This document shows, one piece after another, positions 24,310 to 31,757 of a stretch of 37,372 nucleotides of DNA. Origin of the DNA: a virus. Every line of letters starts with the position of its first letter. Position 1 is the stretch's first letter. The position numbers and the translations under genes were made by a program. The stretch lies in the IMG/VR virus record IMGVR_UViG_3300035703_000218, positions 1 to 37,372 of that record; one strand, written 5' to 3'. The notes under the pieces are model-generated. The model ran no database searches, was not told the DNA's origin, and saw only the letters and a list, made by a program, of their open reading frames with translations.

Positions 24310-25085
24310 GCGGAGAAATCATCTGCAACATGCCGGCGGCGATCTACCACTCGACACGCGCTCTATCGAAGTCCGGGCTCGATCAGTTCCGCAAGTCGCC
24401 CGCTCACTTCCGAGCTTGGCAGGATGGCACGACCAAGAACGAGTCGTCCCCTGCGCTGGAGTTCGGGACCGCGGTTCACATGGCGATCCTGGAGCCTGAG
24501 CTGTTCGCCAAGTCCTACACGTTGTTCACAGGCGATCGGCGCAACAAGGACGGCAAGATGGCCTACGAGGCGGTCATCGCATCTGGAATGATCCCGCTCA
24601 ACCAAGAGCAGTGGGACAACATCACCGGAGCCGCCGCCGCGGTTCACGCTCACCCTACCGCCGCTCTGCTTGTCGAAAAAATCCAGACCGAGGTCTCGTG
24701 CTTCGACTCGTGGAATGGCGTGAAGGTCAAGGCTCGCATCGACGGTCTCGCCAAGGACTACATCATCGACGTAAAGACCACCCAGGACGCATCGCCAGTG
24801 GCCTTCGGGAAGTCATGCGCCCAGTTCCGATATCACGTGCAGGCTGCGTGGTACCAGCGCATCACCGGGGTGAAGCGCTTCATATTCATCGCAGTCGAGA
24901 AGGAAGCACCCTATGGCGTGGCCTGCTACGAACTCGATGAGCAGGCCATCAGCCTCGGTCACATCATCATCGAGGAGCAGCTCAGAACCTACGTCGAGTG
25001 CGAGCAACTCAACTCGTGGCCCTGCTACTCGTCCCATATCCAATCACTCTCGCTGCCCGCGTGGGCGGCTCGTCAGTCCGAATAA
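24306..25085 (+). CDS. RecE-like PD-(D/E)XK exonuclease
   Basis: The 259-residue protein has the RecE C-terminal type nuclease motifs: SKSGLDQFRKSPAHF at the N-terminus, ALEFGTAVHMAILEPE (His 58), KARIDGL (Asp 146), IIDVKTT (Asp 155, Lys 157) and RYHVQAAWY (Gln 179). Together they form the metal site of 5'-3' double-strand exonucleases. GTG 24306 has a GGAGGTG site before it. It pairs with the annealing protein just upstream to form an exonuclease/annealing recombination system. Confidence 0.85.
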   Translation: MSGEIICNMPAAIYHSTRALSKSGLDQFRKSPAHFRAWQDGTTKNESSPALEFGTAVHMAILEPELFAKSYTLFTGDRRNKDGKMAYEAVIASGMIPLNQEQWDNITGAAAAVHAHPTAALLVEKIQTEVSCFDSWNGVKVKARIDGLAKDYIIDVKTTQDASPVAFGKSCAQFRYHVQAAWYQRITGVKRFIFIAVEKEAPYGVACYELDEQAISLGHIIIEEQLRTYVECEQLNSWPCYSSHIQSLSLPAWAARQSE

Positions 25086-25115
25086 CAACAACAGCAACAA
25101 CACACATCCCAACAC

Positions 25116-25535
25116 ATGAAATTCAAAGTCGATCGTTCCCAAGCCGAAGTGAAAAGTTTCGCCGGTCCCGGCGAATACACCATCGTCATCCAGTCCGCCA
25201 AGGACGAGGGTCTCGATAAGAGCGGTAACAGCGTCGCCACGCTGCGATACAAGGGTCCGTCCGGTGAGGTCATCAGCGACCGCTTCATCCTCAAGGACAC
25301 CATGATGTGGCGTCTCCAGGCGTTGATCAGCGCGACCGAAGCCAACATCGATGACGGTGCCGAGTTCGATTTTAGCGTCGGAGGAGCATTCACACGGTTC
25401 CTCCAAGGCTTCGTTGGACTGTCGATGATCGTGGTCCTAGAAGAGGAGAAGTACACCGACAAGAACGGGCAGGAGCAAACCACCCTGCGTGTCCGTCGCA
25501 TGAAGAAGGTGCCGAGCGATAACGACACCATCTAA
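25116..25535 (+). CDS. DUF669-like, ssDNA-binding candidate
   Basis: The 139-residue protein starts MKFKVDRSQAEVKSFAGPGE and runs as a beta-barrel-like chain with PGEYTIVIQSAKDEG, NSVATLRYKGPSG and VVLEEEKYTDKNGQEQ, then an acidic C-terminal end SDNDTI like many SSB tails. The pattern recalls DUF669 proteins, which lie beside recombination genes. It would bind ssDNA made by the exonuclease. The leader is 30 bases of almost only A and C with CAA repeats and no Shine-Dalgarno. Confidence 0.65.
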   Translation: MKFKVDRSQAEVKSFAGPGEYTIVIQSAKDEGLDKSGNSVATLRYKGPSGEVISDRFILKDTMMWRLQALISATEANIDDGAEFDFSVGGAFTRFLQGFVGLSMIVVLEEEKYTDKNGQEQTTLRVRRMKKVPSDNDTI

Positions 25536-25549
25536 CCACTAAACAAAAG

Positions 25550-25577
25550 CCCCCCGGAGTTTGCAGCCTCCGGGGGG
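25550..25577 (-). terminator. Strong GC hairpin with T run on minus side
   Basis: CCCCCCGGAG (25550-25559) pairs perfectly with CTCCGGGGGG (25568-25577) around TTTGCAGC. On the plus strand TGACATG follows, with no T run. On the minus strand the flank reads CTTTTGTTT, so it looks like a rho-independent terminator for antisense transcripts. It sits between the ssDNA-binding and helicase genes. In the plus direction it may pause transcription or shield the mRNA. Confidence 0.6.
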
Positions 25578-25615
25578 TGACATGAGTCCAAAACAACAAA
25601 GCGCAACGACACGCT

Positions 25616-27106
25616 ATGCAACTGAGACCGTACCAAGAAGAGTGTGTGGGTCAAGTCTTCCAGTCTTGGGAAGATTATCAACGATCGCTGATCGTCATCC
25701 CCACTGGTGGCGGGAAGACCATCGTCTTCGCTCACATAGCCAATCGCGCCCAGGGTCGCACCCTCATCATCGCGCACCGCGAAGAACTCCTTCAGCAGGC
25801 CAAGGACAAGATCAAGCAAGCCGTCGGTCGAGACGCTGCACTCGAACGTGCTGAGGACTTCGCGGGTCCAGAGTTCCGTATCGTCGTCGGATCCATTCAA
25901 ACCCTTCTCCGCCGACACAATCGGTTCGCTCCCGATTACTTCACCAACATCATCATCGACGAGGCGCACCACGTTGCAGCCGACTCGTACCAGAGCGTTC
26001 TAAGCCACTTTCCGCAGGCCAATATCCTCGGGGTCACCGCAACCCCCGATCGATCCGATAAGAAGCAGCTCGGATCCTTCTTCGAGAACGTGGCCTACGA
26101 GGTCACACTCCTCGATCTCATCAAGCAGGGTTATCTCGTACCCATCAAGGCCCGTGTCTGCGATGTCTCCATCGATCTCACCAAGGTCAAGTTCCACGCC
26201 GGCGACTTCGATGCCAATGACACCGCTCACGCCATCGAGCCGTACCTCGAACGCATAGCAGCCCAGATCAAGCAGTTCGGCGGGAAGAAGACCATCGTGT
26301 TCCTACCGCTCATCGCCACATCGGAGAAGATGACCTCCATCTGCCGCGCCATCGGCCTCGATGCCGAGCACGTGGATGGCACCAGCACCGATCGCAAGGA
26401 GATCCTCAAGCGGTTCGCCCAGAAGCAGCGCGGAGTCCTCTGCAATGCCATGCTGCTGACCGAGGGGTACGATGAGCCCAGCATCGACACCATCGTCTGC
26501 CTGCGCCCCACCAGAAGCCGCTCGCTCTACACCCAGATGATCGGGCGCGGTACCCGGCTGCATGCCGGTAAGACGCATCTCACCATCCTCGACTTCCTGT
26601 GGATGACCGGACGCCACAAGCTCGTGCGTCCCACGCGCCTCATCTGCCAGGATGAGATCGGAGACATCGCTGATGAACTCACGGCCAAGCAGGGCGAGTT
26701 CGATCTCCAAGAGGTCGTCAACGATGCGGTGATCCAGCGCGAGAATGCGTTGGCCAAGCAGTTGGCTCAGAAGAAGAAGCTGTCCGGTAAGACCATCGAT
26801 CCGCTAGAGTTCGCCCTATCAATCCACGACACAACGATGGCCGACTGGGAACCGACCATGCCGTGGCACTCGCAGCCGGTCACTGAATCGCAGGCAAAGA
26901 CACTCAAGAGCTTCGGGTTCTCCACCGACTCGATCACCTGCCGCGGTCAGGCAAGCGCGGTTCTGGAGCGTGTGATGAATCGAGCGGCCCTCAAGCTCGC
27001 CACACCCAAGCAGGTTCGCTGTCTGACCCGTTTCGGAATCAAGAACGCGCACACATGGAAGTTCGATGCGGCATCCCAATTCCTCTCGAAGGCATTCAAA
27101 CGATGA
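25616..27106 (+). CDS. SF2 DEAD/DEAH-type helicase
   Basis: The 496-residue protein has all core motifs of superfamily 2: LRPYQEE at the start, Walker A PTGGGKT (29-35), Ia IIAHREEL, DEAH (115-118), GVTATP (139-144), NAMLLTEGYDEP (V) and QMIGRGTRL (VI, near 307-315). A C-terminal helical and basic part follows. Such enzymes unwind DNA or branch-migrate in phage recombination and replication. The leader CAAAACAACAAAGCGCAACG has no Shine-Dalgarno. It overlaps the next gene by ATGA. Confidence 0.9.
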   Translation: MQLRPYQEECVGQVFQSWEDYQRSLIVIPTGGGKTIVFAHIANRAQGRTLIIAHREELLQQAKDKIKQAVGRDAALERAEDFAGPEFRIVVGSIQTLLRRHNRFAPDYFTNIIIDEAHHVAADSYQSVLSHFPQANILGVTATPDRSDKKQLGSFFENVAYEVTLLDLIKQGYLVPIKARVCDVSIDLTKVKFHAGDFDANDTAHAIEPYLERIAAQIKQFGGKKTIVFLPLIATSEKMTSICRAIGLDAEHVDGTSTDRKEILKRFAQKQRGVLCNAMLLTEGYDEPSIDTIVCLRPTRSRSLYTQMIGRGTRLHAGKTHLTILDFLWMTGRHKLVRPTRLICQDEIGDIADELTAKQGEFDLQEVVNDAVIQRENALAKQLAQKKKLSGKTIDPLEFALSIHDTTMADWEPTMPWHSQPVTESQAKTLKSFGFSTDSITCRGQASAVLERVMNRAALKLATPKQVRCLTRFGIKNAHTWKFDAASQFLSKAFKR

Positions 27107-27243
27107 GCACCGCACTGACCATCATCTCCATGGCGGCGCTGATGCCCCTCTGCGTGATCGCAGGCATCTACGTGGGCCACACTCTCACCATCAAGTCCCA
27201 GAACACAAAAACCAATGAGCAATCGAATCGTAATCGCATGTGA
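27103..27243 (+). CDS. Small membrane protein (46 residues)
   Basis: ATG 27103 overlaps the helicase stop by four bases. The product has one hydrophobic segment (TALTIISMAALMPLCVIAGI) and a polar, basic tail. It overlaps the resolvase gene by 29 bases in another frame. No family recognised; a small inner-membrane protein is the only safe call. Confidence 0.5.
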   Translation: MSTALTIISMAALMPLCVIAGIYVGHTLTIKSQNTKTNEQSNRNRM

Positions 27244-27673
27244 CCCCGGCGTGAACGGCGGGTTCGCGGTCCAAACCAAGGACGGCATCCTCCTGTTCCC
27301 AATGCCAGAGTCACTCCCCGACATGGCGCAGCTTCTGAATGGATTCAAGTTGGCAGATAGCCACCTGTGGATCGAGAAGGTGCCCAAGTTCGTCAGCAAG
27401 CTGACCCCGGCATCCGCGGTCGCCACGCTCCACGAGAACTACGGCATCATACAAGGTCTGGCCTACGCCACCGGCTACGCGCTGCACCGCGTGGAACCCA
27501 AGGTGTGGCAGGAACCGCTCGGACTTGGCGGTCGCAAGGCATGCGCCACCGGCCCTGAATGGAAGCGCAAGCTCAAGAGCAAGGCCCAGGAGCTGTACCC
27601 GCACCTCGATGTGACGCTCGGCAACGCGGACGCGCTGCTGATCCTCCACTACGCCCAGGGAGGTGGCCGATGA
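27215..27673 (+). CDS. RuvC-like Holliday junction resolvase
   Basis: The 152-residue protein has an RNase H-type fold with RuvC-like catalytic acids: Asp 10 in ACDPGVNGG, Glu 54 in LWIEKVP and Asp 139 in GNADALLI. The size is right for a phage RuvC homolog. It would resolve branched intermediates before packaging, fitting the recombination genes upstream. The start lies within the small membrane gene and the end overlaps the next start by ATGA. Confidence 0.85.
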   Translation: MSNRIVIACDPGVNGGFAVQTKDGILLFPMPESLPDMAQLLNGFKLADSHLWIEKVPKFVSKLTPASAVATLHENYGIIQGLAYATGYALHRVEPKVWQEPLGLGGRKACATGPEWKRKLKSKAQELYPHLDVTLGNADALLILHYAQGGGR

Positions 27674-27819
27674 GCGAGCTGGCCAAGAAGCTGAATCAGC
27701 AAGGCACCGGCGTGTACCAGCTTACACGTAAGGAAGCGGGCGAGGCATACCGCGCTGCGAAGAAGGTCAAAGCCTATCAGATCACGTACTGGAACCGGAA
27801 GAAGAAGGAGGTCAAATGA
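27670..27819 (+). CDS. Small basic protein (49 residues)
   Basis: ATG 27670 overlaps the resolvase stop. The product is helical and basic (starts MSELAKKLNQQGTGVYQLTR, ends YWNRKKKEVK). It is too short for a family call. The 4-base overlaps at both ends place it in a translationally coupled chain. Confidence 0.6.
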   Translation: MSELAKKLNQQGTGVYQLTRKEAGEAYRAAKKVKAYQITYWNRKKKEVK

Positions 27820-28004
27820 GAGGAAAGAAAATCAGCGAGTTTATCAAAGAGCCGTGGCGGGAAGTCGGTCTGGATGCGATGAAACGAGGCCAGGATATCT
27901 GCGATCGGAATGGAATGGCCAATCCAGAGGGATACATGGCGATGTGCGTCGGCCTGTGCGACATCATCCGAGAAATCAAAGAGGACAAGAAGGAGGCCAA
28001 ATGA
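27816..28004 (+). CDS. Hypothetical small protein (62 residues)
   Basis: ATG 27816 overlaps the previous stop with GGAGG just upstream (AAGAAGGAGG). The product starts MRGKKISEFIKEP and contains GMANPEGYMAMCVGLCDII then a charged tail. Two Cys close together are the only notable residues. No function recognised. Confidence 0.6.
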   Translation: MRGKKISEFIKEPWREVGLDAMKRGQDICDRNGMANPEGYMAMCVGLCDIIREIKEDKKEAK

Positions 28005-28411
28005 GCGATCATATTCCTGACGCCACGAAAATGATCGGCGATACACCGAGGATGGACGTGGCGCTTCGTAAGGCACAGGAAGATTGCACTGAATCATATC
28101 TATTAACTGAAGGTATGAAACTCGAACGCGAACTCAACGCGGCCAACGAGCGCATCCATCTACTCATCGCAGAGCGTGACACGGCGCGACGACAGGCTGA
28201 TCAGAATTACAAGCTCCGCGAGGAGTTCCGCGAACTGCTAGGAACCGATGATGTCGAGCAGGGAGTGGCTGTGGTGCGTGAGATGAAGGAGCGCATCAAG
28301 CGGCTTGAACAACTTGGAGATGCTCTCGCATATGCGATAGAGGAAAGCTGCGATCCAACATTCGCAAACGATGTAACCAGATGGAGGAAAAACAGGGAGG
28401 CAATGGAATGA
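28001..28411 (+). CDS. TPRTD/coiled-coil paralog 1
   Basis: The 136-residue protein starts at ATG 28001, after AAGGAGG, overlapping the previous stop by four bases. It carries GDTPRMD near residue 14, then LERELNAANERIHLL and a charged coiled coil with KERIKRLEQLGDAL. The same motif order occurs in the genes at 28408, 29400 and 29657, so these are paralogs from local duplication. Such 'DTPRTD ... LERELxxANERI' proteins are known to me only as uncharacterised phage genes. The C-terminus is basic. Confidence 0.7.
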   Translation: MSDHIPDATKMIGDTPRMDVALRKAQEDCTESYLLTEGMKLERELNAANERIHLLIAERDTARRQADQNYKLREEFRELLGTDDVEQGVAVVREMKERIKRLEQLGDALAYAIEESCDPTFANDVTRWRKNREAME

Positions 28412-28659
28412 GCGATACACCTAGGACGTTCAAAATGATAGCATACGCTCCAACTGGATTAAAAATTAATCCAGCGTTCAATCAAGCGGTCGATTTGTGC
28501 GAACAGCTTGAGATTGAACTCAACGCGGCGAATGAGCGCATCAAGCGGCTGGAGGAGGTGGGAGACGCGATGGCCGCATGGCTGTCAGACCCAAGGAACT
28601 TGGGCGGCGGGTCGTCTATGGCTTCGCAATGGCACAAAGCCAAGGAGGCCAAGCCGTGA
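28408..28659 (+). CDS. TPRTD/coiled-coil paralog 2
   Basis: The 83-residue protein starts MSDTPRTFKMI at ATG 28408, overlapping by four bases. Then comes LCEQLEIELNAANERI and KRLEEVGDAMAAWL, nearly matching a stretch of the gene at 28001, also at DNA level (AACTCAACGCGGC). The C-terminus is Gly/Ser then charged. Function unknown; the family repeats along this operon. Confidence 0.7.
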   Translation: MSDTPRTFKMIAYAPTGLKINPAFNQAVDLCEQLEIELNAANERIKRLEEVGDAMAAWLSDPRNLGGGSSMASQWHKAKEAKP

Positions 28660-28934
28660 GAACCTCAACCGAAACACTGATCAAAGCGATGCGAATCGTA
28701 TCCGCCGGTAATGACGGTGTTGTCTCAGCAGCAACTGCTGAGGCAGCGCAGCGACTGGAGGAGCAGCAAGAGCGCATCAAGAAACTAGAGAGCGAGAACG
28801 ACGACATGAGAGAGGATCTGCTGATGTGGGGTGATACCCTTCGGTTACAACAGCGGATCAACAAGCTAGAGCAGGAAAACGACGCTCTTCGCGCCGATCT
28901 GCTGTTGTGGAATGAGAAGGAGGTGATGCCGTGA
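28656..28934 (+). CDS. Coiled-coil small protein (92 residues)
   Basis: GTG 28656 overlaps the previous stop by four bases. The protein lacks the TPR motif but has the same coiled-coil character, with an internal duplication: RIKKLESENDDMREDLLMWG and RINKLEQENDALRADLLLW. It may be a diverged member of the neighbouring family or a dimerising partner. No function known. Confidence 0.65.
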   Translation: MRTSTETLIKAMRIVSAGNDGVVSAATAEAAQRLEEQQERIKKLESENDDMREDLLMWGDTLRLQQRINKLEQENDALRADLLLWNEKEVMP

Positions 28935-29119
28935 GAGACGATGATTTCCCGTGGCTAGTTCTGATGCTACCTCTCAGTTTGGGGTTTGTTATCGGAATGA
29001 TGATCGGAGCGATGTCAACCAACAGCCAATGGAAAACATCAGCGGTGAAGAGGGGCCATGCTGAATGGGTTGCGAACGAACGTGGAGAAGCAGAGTTCAA
29101 ATGGAAGGAGTGCAAATGA
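28931..29119 (+). CDS. Small membrane-anchored protein (62 residues)
   Basis: GTG 28931 overlaps the previous stop by four bases; GGAGG lies upstream. An acidic start (RDDDFPW) is followed by one membrane helix (LVLMLPLSLGFVIGMMIGAM) and a polar tail of about 35 residues with charged ends. It may anchor a coiled-coil partner from the same gene run to the inner membrane; this is inference. Confidence 0.6.
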   Translation: MRDDDFPWLVLMLPLSLGFVIGMMIGAMSTNSQWKTSAVKRGHAEWVANERGEAEFKWKECK

Positions 29120-29403
29120 GCGACTACACAATGCCAACGTCGAATACGGTGACTACAATCGACCCACAGGCCACCAAGATCCGCGAGCTTCAATCCGATG
29201 TCACCCAACTCGAAAACCGTCTCCGCGCTCTGTGGGACAAGCTCGAAGGGGAGAGGAAGTATTACATGGAGCATCTCCAGTTGAATGAAGAACTAGTTTC
29301 CGAAATTGAGCTGGAGAACGAACGGTTGAAAGAGCAGAACAAACGGCAAAATGAAGCGATTGATTCGCTTCGTGAAATGTACGCAAAGGATGGAAAGCTG
29401 TGA
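29116..29403 (+). CDS. Coiled-coil small protein (95 residues)
   Basis: ATG 29116 overlaps the previous stop; AAGGAG lies upstream. The protein has a short polar head (MSDYTMPTSNTVTT) and then a nearly continuous coiled coil (IRELQSDVTQLENRL and later VSEIELENERLKEQN). It resembles its neighbours in build but lacks the TPRTD motif. Function unknown. Confidence 0.65.
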   Translation: MSDYTMPTSNTVTTIDPQATKIRELQSDVTQLENRLRALWDKLEGERKYYMEHLQLNEELVSEIELENERLKEQNKRQNEAIDSLREMYAKDGKL

Positions 29404-29660
29404 GTGAAACACCTAGGACTGATAAAAACCGTTTCCATTCTGACATTGGAGGGTGGGTCTGTTACTCATCATTATGCCGACAACTAGAACGGGAACTCAA
29501 TGAAGCCAGCGAGAGGATCAAGCGAATGGAATCATTCATCAACCGATTCCTAGATCCAGAGGATCTGGGCTACGCCGTGAACAACTACGTCCGAGATGAT
29601 GCTCGTGAGGCTCTCGGGCGTGAACGAGTGGAGTCTGGAAGCGGAAAGGATAAGCCATGA
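29400..29660 (+). CDS. TPRTD/coiled-coil paralog 3
   Basis: GTG 29400 overlaps the previous stop by four bases. The 86-residue product starts MSETPRTDKNRF, then CRQLERELNEASERIKRM, the same order as the genes at 28001 and 28408, with two Cys between. The tail is acidic then Arg/Glu-rich. A member of the duplicated family; role unknown. Confidence 0.7.
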   Translation: MSETPRTDKNRFHSDIGGWVCYSSLCRQLERELNEASERIKRMESFINRFLDPEDLGYAVNNYVRDDAREALGRERVESGSGKDKP

Positions 29661-29998
29661 ACCATCTTGTTAACTCCAACAAAAAGGTCGGAAGCAAAAC
29701 CCCGCGCACAGACCGGCAGGCGGTTGTCACCGTGGCTTTCCAGCAGTTCGTGAAGATCGGATTCGCAAAGCAGCTAGAGCGGCAACTCAGAGGTGCGAAC
29801 AGTCGTGTGCTTGAGCTGGAATTGGACGTCGAAGCCTACAAGGTCAGGCTCATCGAGGACGGCGAGCGCATCTACACGCTGGGGACAAGATCAGACCGCT
29901 ATCGCACCGAGCTGCTCAAAGCCCGTGAGCGGATCAAGGAACTGGAAGCCAAAGAGGACGAACTGAACGACCTCAAGAAATGGTTGGAGGGACGATGA
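29657..29998 (+). CDS. TPRTD/coiled-coil paralog 4
   Basis: ATG 29657 overlaps the previous stop by four bases. The 113-residue product has GSKTPRTDRQAV near residue 12, FAKQLERQLRGANSRVLELE and a long coiled coil to the end (LLKARERIKELEAKEDEL). It is the longest-diverged member of the local family. Role unknown. Confidence 0.7.
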   Translation: MNHLVNSNKKVGSKTPRTDRQAVVTVAFQQFVKIGFAKQLERQLRGANSRVLELELDVEAYKVRLIEDGERIYTLGTRSDRYRTELLKARERIKELEAKEDELNDLKKWLEGR

Positions 29999-30201
29999 CC
30001 CTCCTGCTCCACGAACTCCCGCACCATCACCACCTCCGAAACTCCGCACTCAAAACCATCGACGTTCGCATTCGGTGCCGACACACCAAAGCCACCCGCG
30101 ACCCGCGAACGTGGAAGATCAAGAATAACAGCTACAACGAACTCAACGATTCCTGGCAGACGAACTTCGATTTCATCGTCACCGTCTCCAGCGACCAATA
30201 A
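29995..30201 (+). CDS. Hypothetical His-rich small protein (68 residues)
   Basis: ATG 29995 overlaps the previous stop by four bases after GGAGG. The product begins MTLLLHELPHHHHLRNS, with five His in eight residues that could bind metal, then an Arg/Lys-rich middle and NFDFIVTVSSDQ. No known family. It ends five bases before the next start. Confidence 0.55.
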   Translation: MTLLLHELPHHHHLRNSALKTIDVRIRCRHTKATRDPRTWKIKNNSYNELNDSWQTNFDFIVTVSSDQ

Positions 30202-30205
30202 GAAA

Positions 30206-30466
30206 ATGAACCAGCTCGCAAGATTCGGGTTGACCAAGGAGTCGATGCAGCGCATGCTCGGCACCGTCACCGTCACCGCCACGGCAAAGAAACGGGAGAT
30301 TCCTCCCGGTCCTAACCGTAAGTGGTACAGCGTTCCAGACGACATCAAGACCGCGATCCTCGAAGCCCACCCAACCTACACTTACCGTGAGTTGGCCAAG
30401 AAGTATGGCGTGTCCCTAACCAGCGTATGGAAAATCAAGAACCAAAACCAAAACAACAAGAAGTAG
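30206..30466 (+). CDS. Small HTH protein
   Basis: The 86-residue protein has a C-terminal helix-turn-helix-like stretch (PTYTYRELAKKYGVSLTSVW then KIKNQNQN), as in small regulators of the HTH_23 or HTH_38 type. The N-terminal half is Thr-rich and basic. It is followed in overlap by a zinc-finger-like frame and then another HTH gene, so this part of the operon looks regulatory. Confidence 0.6.
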   Translation: MNQLARFGLTKESMQRMLGTVTVTATAKKREIPPGPNRKWYSVPDDIKTAILEAHPTYTYRELAKKYGVSLTSVWKIKNQNQNNKK

Positions 30467-30606
30467 AGGAACTACAACGATGGAAGCAGTTATGTCACGA
30501 ATTGGCCGCATGCTTGGGCTGCGGCTGCACAACTCAGACCGGCCTGTGCATGCAGTGCCACAAAGCCAGCAAACGATACCGAGCAGTCCAAATACCCCTG
30601 CGATGA
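30427..30606 (+). CDS. Overlapping Cys-rich, zinc-finger-like small protein
   Basis: An ATG at 30427, inside the end of the preceding gene in a different frame, opens 59 codons to TGA 30606. That stop overlaps the next ATG (30603) by four bases, as in nearly all junctions here. The product has a charged Gln/Glu/Lys-rich head and then CLGCGC, TGLCMQCH, giving Cys at about residues 29, 32, 34, 41 and 44, a zinc-knuckle spacing. The coupling and Cys pattern argue it is real. Confidence 0.6.
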   Translation: MENQEPKPKQQEVEELQRWKQLCHELAACLGCGCTTQTGLCMQCHKASKRYRAVQIPLR

Positions 30607-30995
30607 AACTCCGCGAGTCCATAAACCAAGTCACCGAACTCAGATCCAAGGGCCACACCTACAAGTCCATTGGCCAACAACTCGGGTTCACCAAGCAGCG
30701 CGTCCACCAGATCCTGCGATCCGCCAAGACGCTCAAGGAGAATGAGTCGCTCTGGACCAATGGACTCAGCGCCCGGAACGTGGCAATCCTATCGAAGCTC
30801 CACATCACCTCACGGGAGGTTGCCATCCACGCGATCAAGACTGGTGACATCAGGCCATTCAAGTGGGCCAACTACGGTGCCACTTCCTACACCGAACTCT
30901 GCGAGTGGCTAGGCATTCAGCCGGTCGCTAACACCGCCAACAGCCGAAGCTCACGCGCATCCAAGGTCTGCCCGCACTGCAACAAACCCCTATGA
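30603..30995 (+). CDS. Sigma-factor-region-4-like HTH protein
   Basis: ATG 30603 overlaps the preceding small gene by four bases; an open frame from 30480 is longer but overlaps that gene. The 130-residue product has LRSKGHTYKSIGQQLGFTKQ then RVHQILRSAK, a typical helix-turn-helix like sigma70 region 4 or RNA polymerase-related small regulators. The middle is helical, and the C-terminus ends in CPHCNKPL, one half of a zinc-ribbon-like pair. Probably a transcription regulator. Confidence 0.65.
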   Translation: MKLRESINQVTELRSKGHTYKSIGQQLGFTKQRVHQILRSAKTLKENESLWTNGLSARNVAILSKLHITSREVAIHAIKTGDIRPFKWANYGATSYTELCEWLGIQPVANTANSRSSRASKVCPHCNKPL

Positions 30996-31252
30996 GCCGC
31001 CATTCATTCCCACTCGTCGAATCCATCAAGGTGGTCCATCTCTCCGAAGGACGAACCGTCCGAGTGTGGCGTGATAGAACCAAAGAGAACCTGAAGACCA
31101 ACTACGGCGACGGTGATATCCACCTCACCTGCGTGGCCCAAGCTCATGATCACATCGAGATGATCAAGACTCTGGCCCGCTTGGAGAATGTTCGAGCCGT
31201 TGAGTTGGTCGATCAGAAAGGCAACGGAATCAAAGTCCACAAACAACCATGA
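30992..31252 (+). CDS. Hypothetical protein (86 residues)
   Basis: ATG 30992 overlaps the previous stop by four bases. The chain alternates strands and a helix (IKVVHLSEGRTVRVWRD, HIEMIKTLARLENVRAVELV). The pattern could be a small alpha-beta fold. No family recognised. It belongs to the same coupled chain. Confidence 0.6.
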   Translation: MSRHSFPLVESIKVVHLSEGRTVRVWRDRTKENLKTNYGDGDIHLTCVAQAHDHIEMIKTLARLENVRAVELVDQKGNGIKVHKQP

Positions 31253-31494
31253 GCCACTCCTCGACACGCGATCTCGCAAGCGCCCTCAAGATCCTGGCCC
31301 AACAGATCCACAGTGAAGACGGCGCAGCCAATGTCGTCTGCGCTGAAGCCGCCGACCGGATCCTCATGCTCGTCACCCTTACCAACGAACTGACAGCACA
31401 CATCCTGGCCAGCCCCATCCACCACCCCAAATGCACAGCCAAGACCAAGGGAAGCTACTGTAATTGCATCCTATCCCGGGTGACACCATCATGA
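31249..31494 (+). CDS. Hypothetical protein (81 residues)
   Basis: ATG 31249 overlaps the previous stop. It starts MSHSSTRDLASALKILA and has a helical middle with ANVVCAEAADRILMLV, then a His/Cys part near the end (HHPKCTAKTKGSYCNC). The last three Cys and two His could bind zinc. No function recognised. Confidence 0.55.
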   Translation: MSHSSTRDLASALKILAQQIHSEDGAANVVCAEAADRILMLVTLTNELTAHILASPIHHPKCTAKTKGSYCNCILSRVTPS

Positions 31495-31757
31495 AAACCC
31501 CACGACACGAGCAGCCATGGTACTCATGCCGGCTCGAAAACAACAAGAAGCCCGAACCACTCACCGAAGAAGAGAAGACCATCATGAGCGGCGTGAACCG
31601 CAAACTCATCGAAGACGCCCCACGCCTCATCGCCTACGGAATCAAGCAAGGATGGATCTCCTACCCCAAGAAACCTCGAACCCAACACACATGGATCACC
31701 AAGGACAGCCCACCGCTCCAACAGGACGATTCGTCAACATTCACAACGGATCCGTAA
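31491..31757 (+). CDS. Hypothetical protein (88 residues)
   Basis: ATG 31491 overlaps the previous stop by four bases. The product is charged, with a middle helix (PLTEEEKTIMSGVNRKLIED) and APRLIAYGIKQGWISY. No homolog known to me. Its end overlaps a further small frame by 67 bases. Confidence 0.55.
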   Translation: MKTPRHEQPWYSCRLENNKKPEPLTEEEKTIMSGVNRKLIEDAPRLIAYGIKQGWISYPKKPRTQHTWITKDSPPLQQDDSSTFTTDP

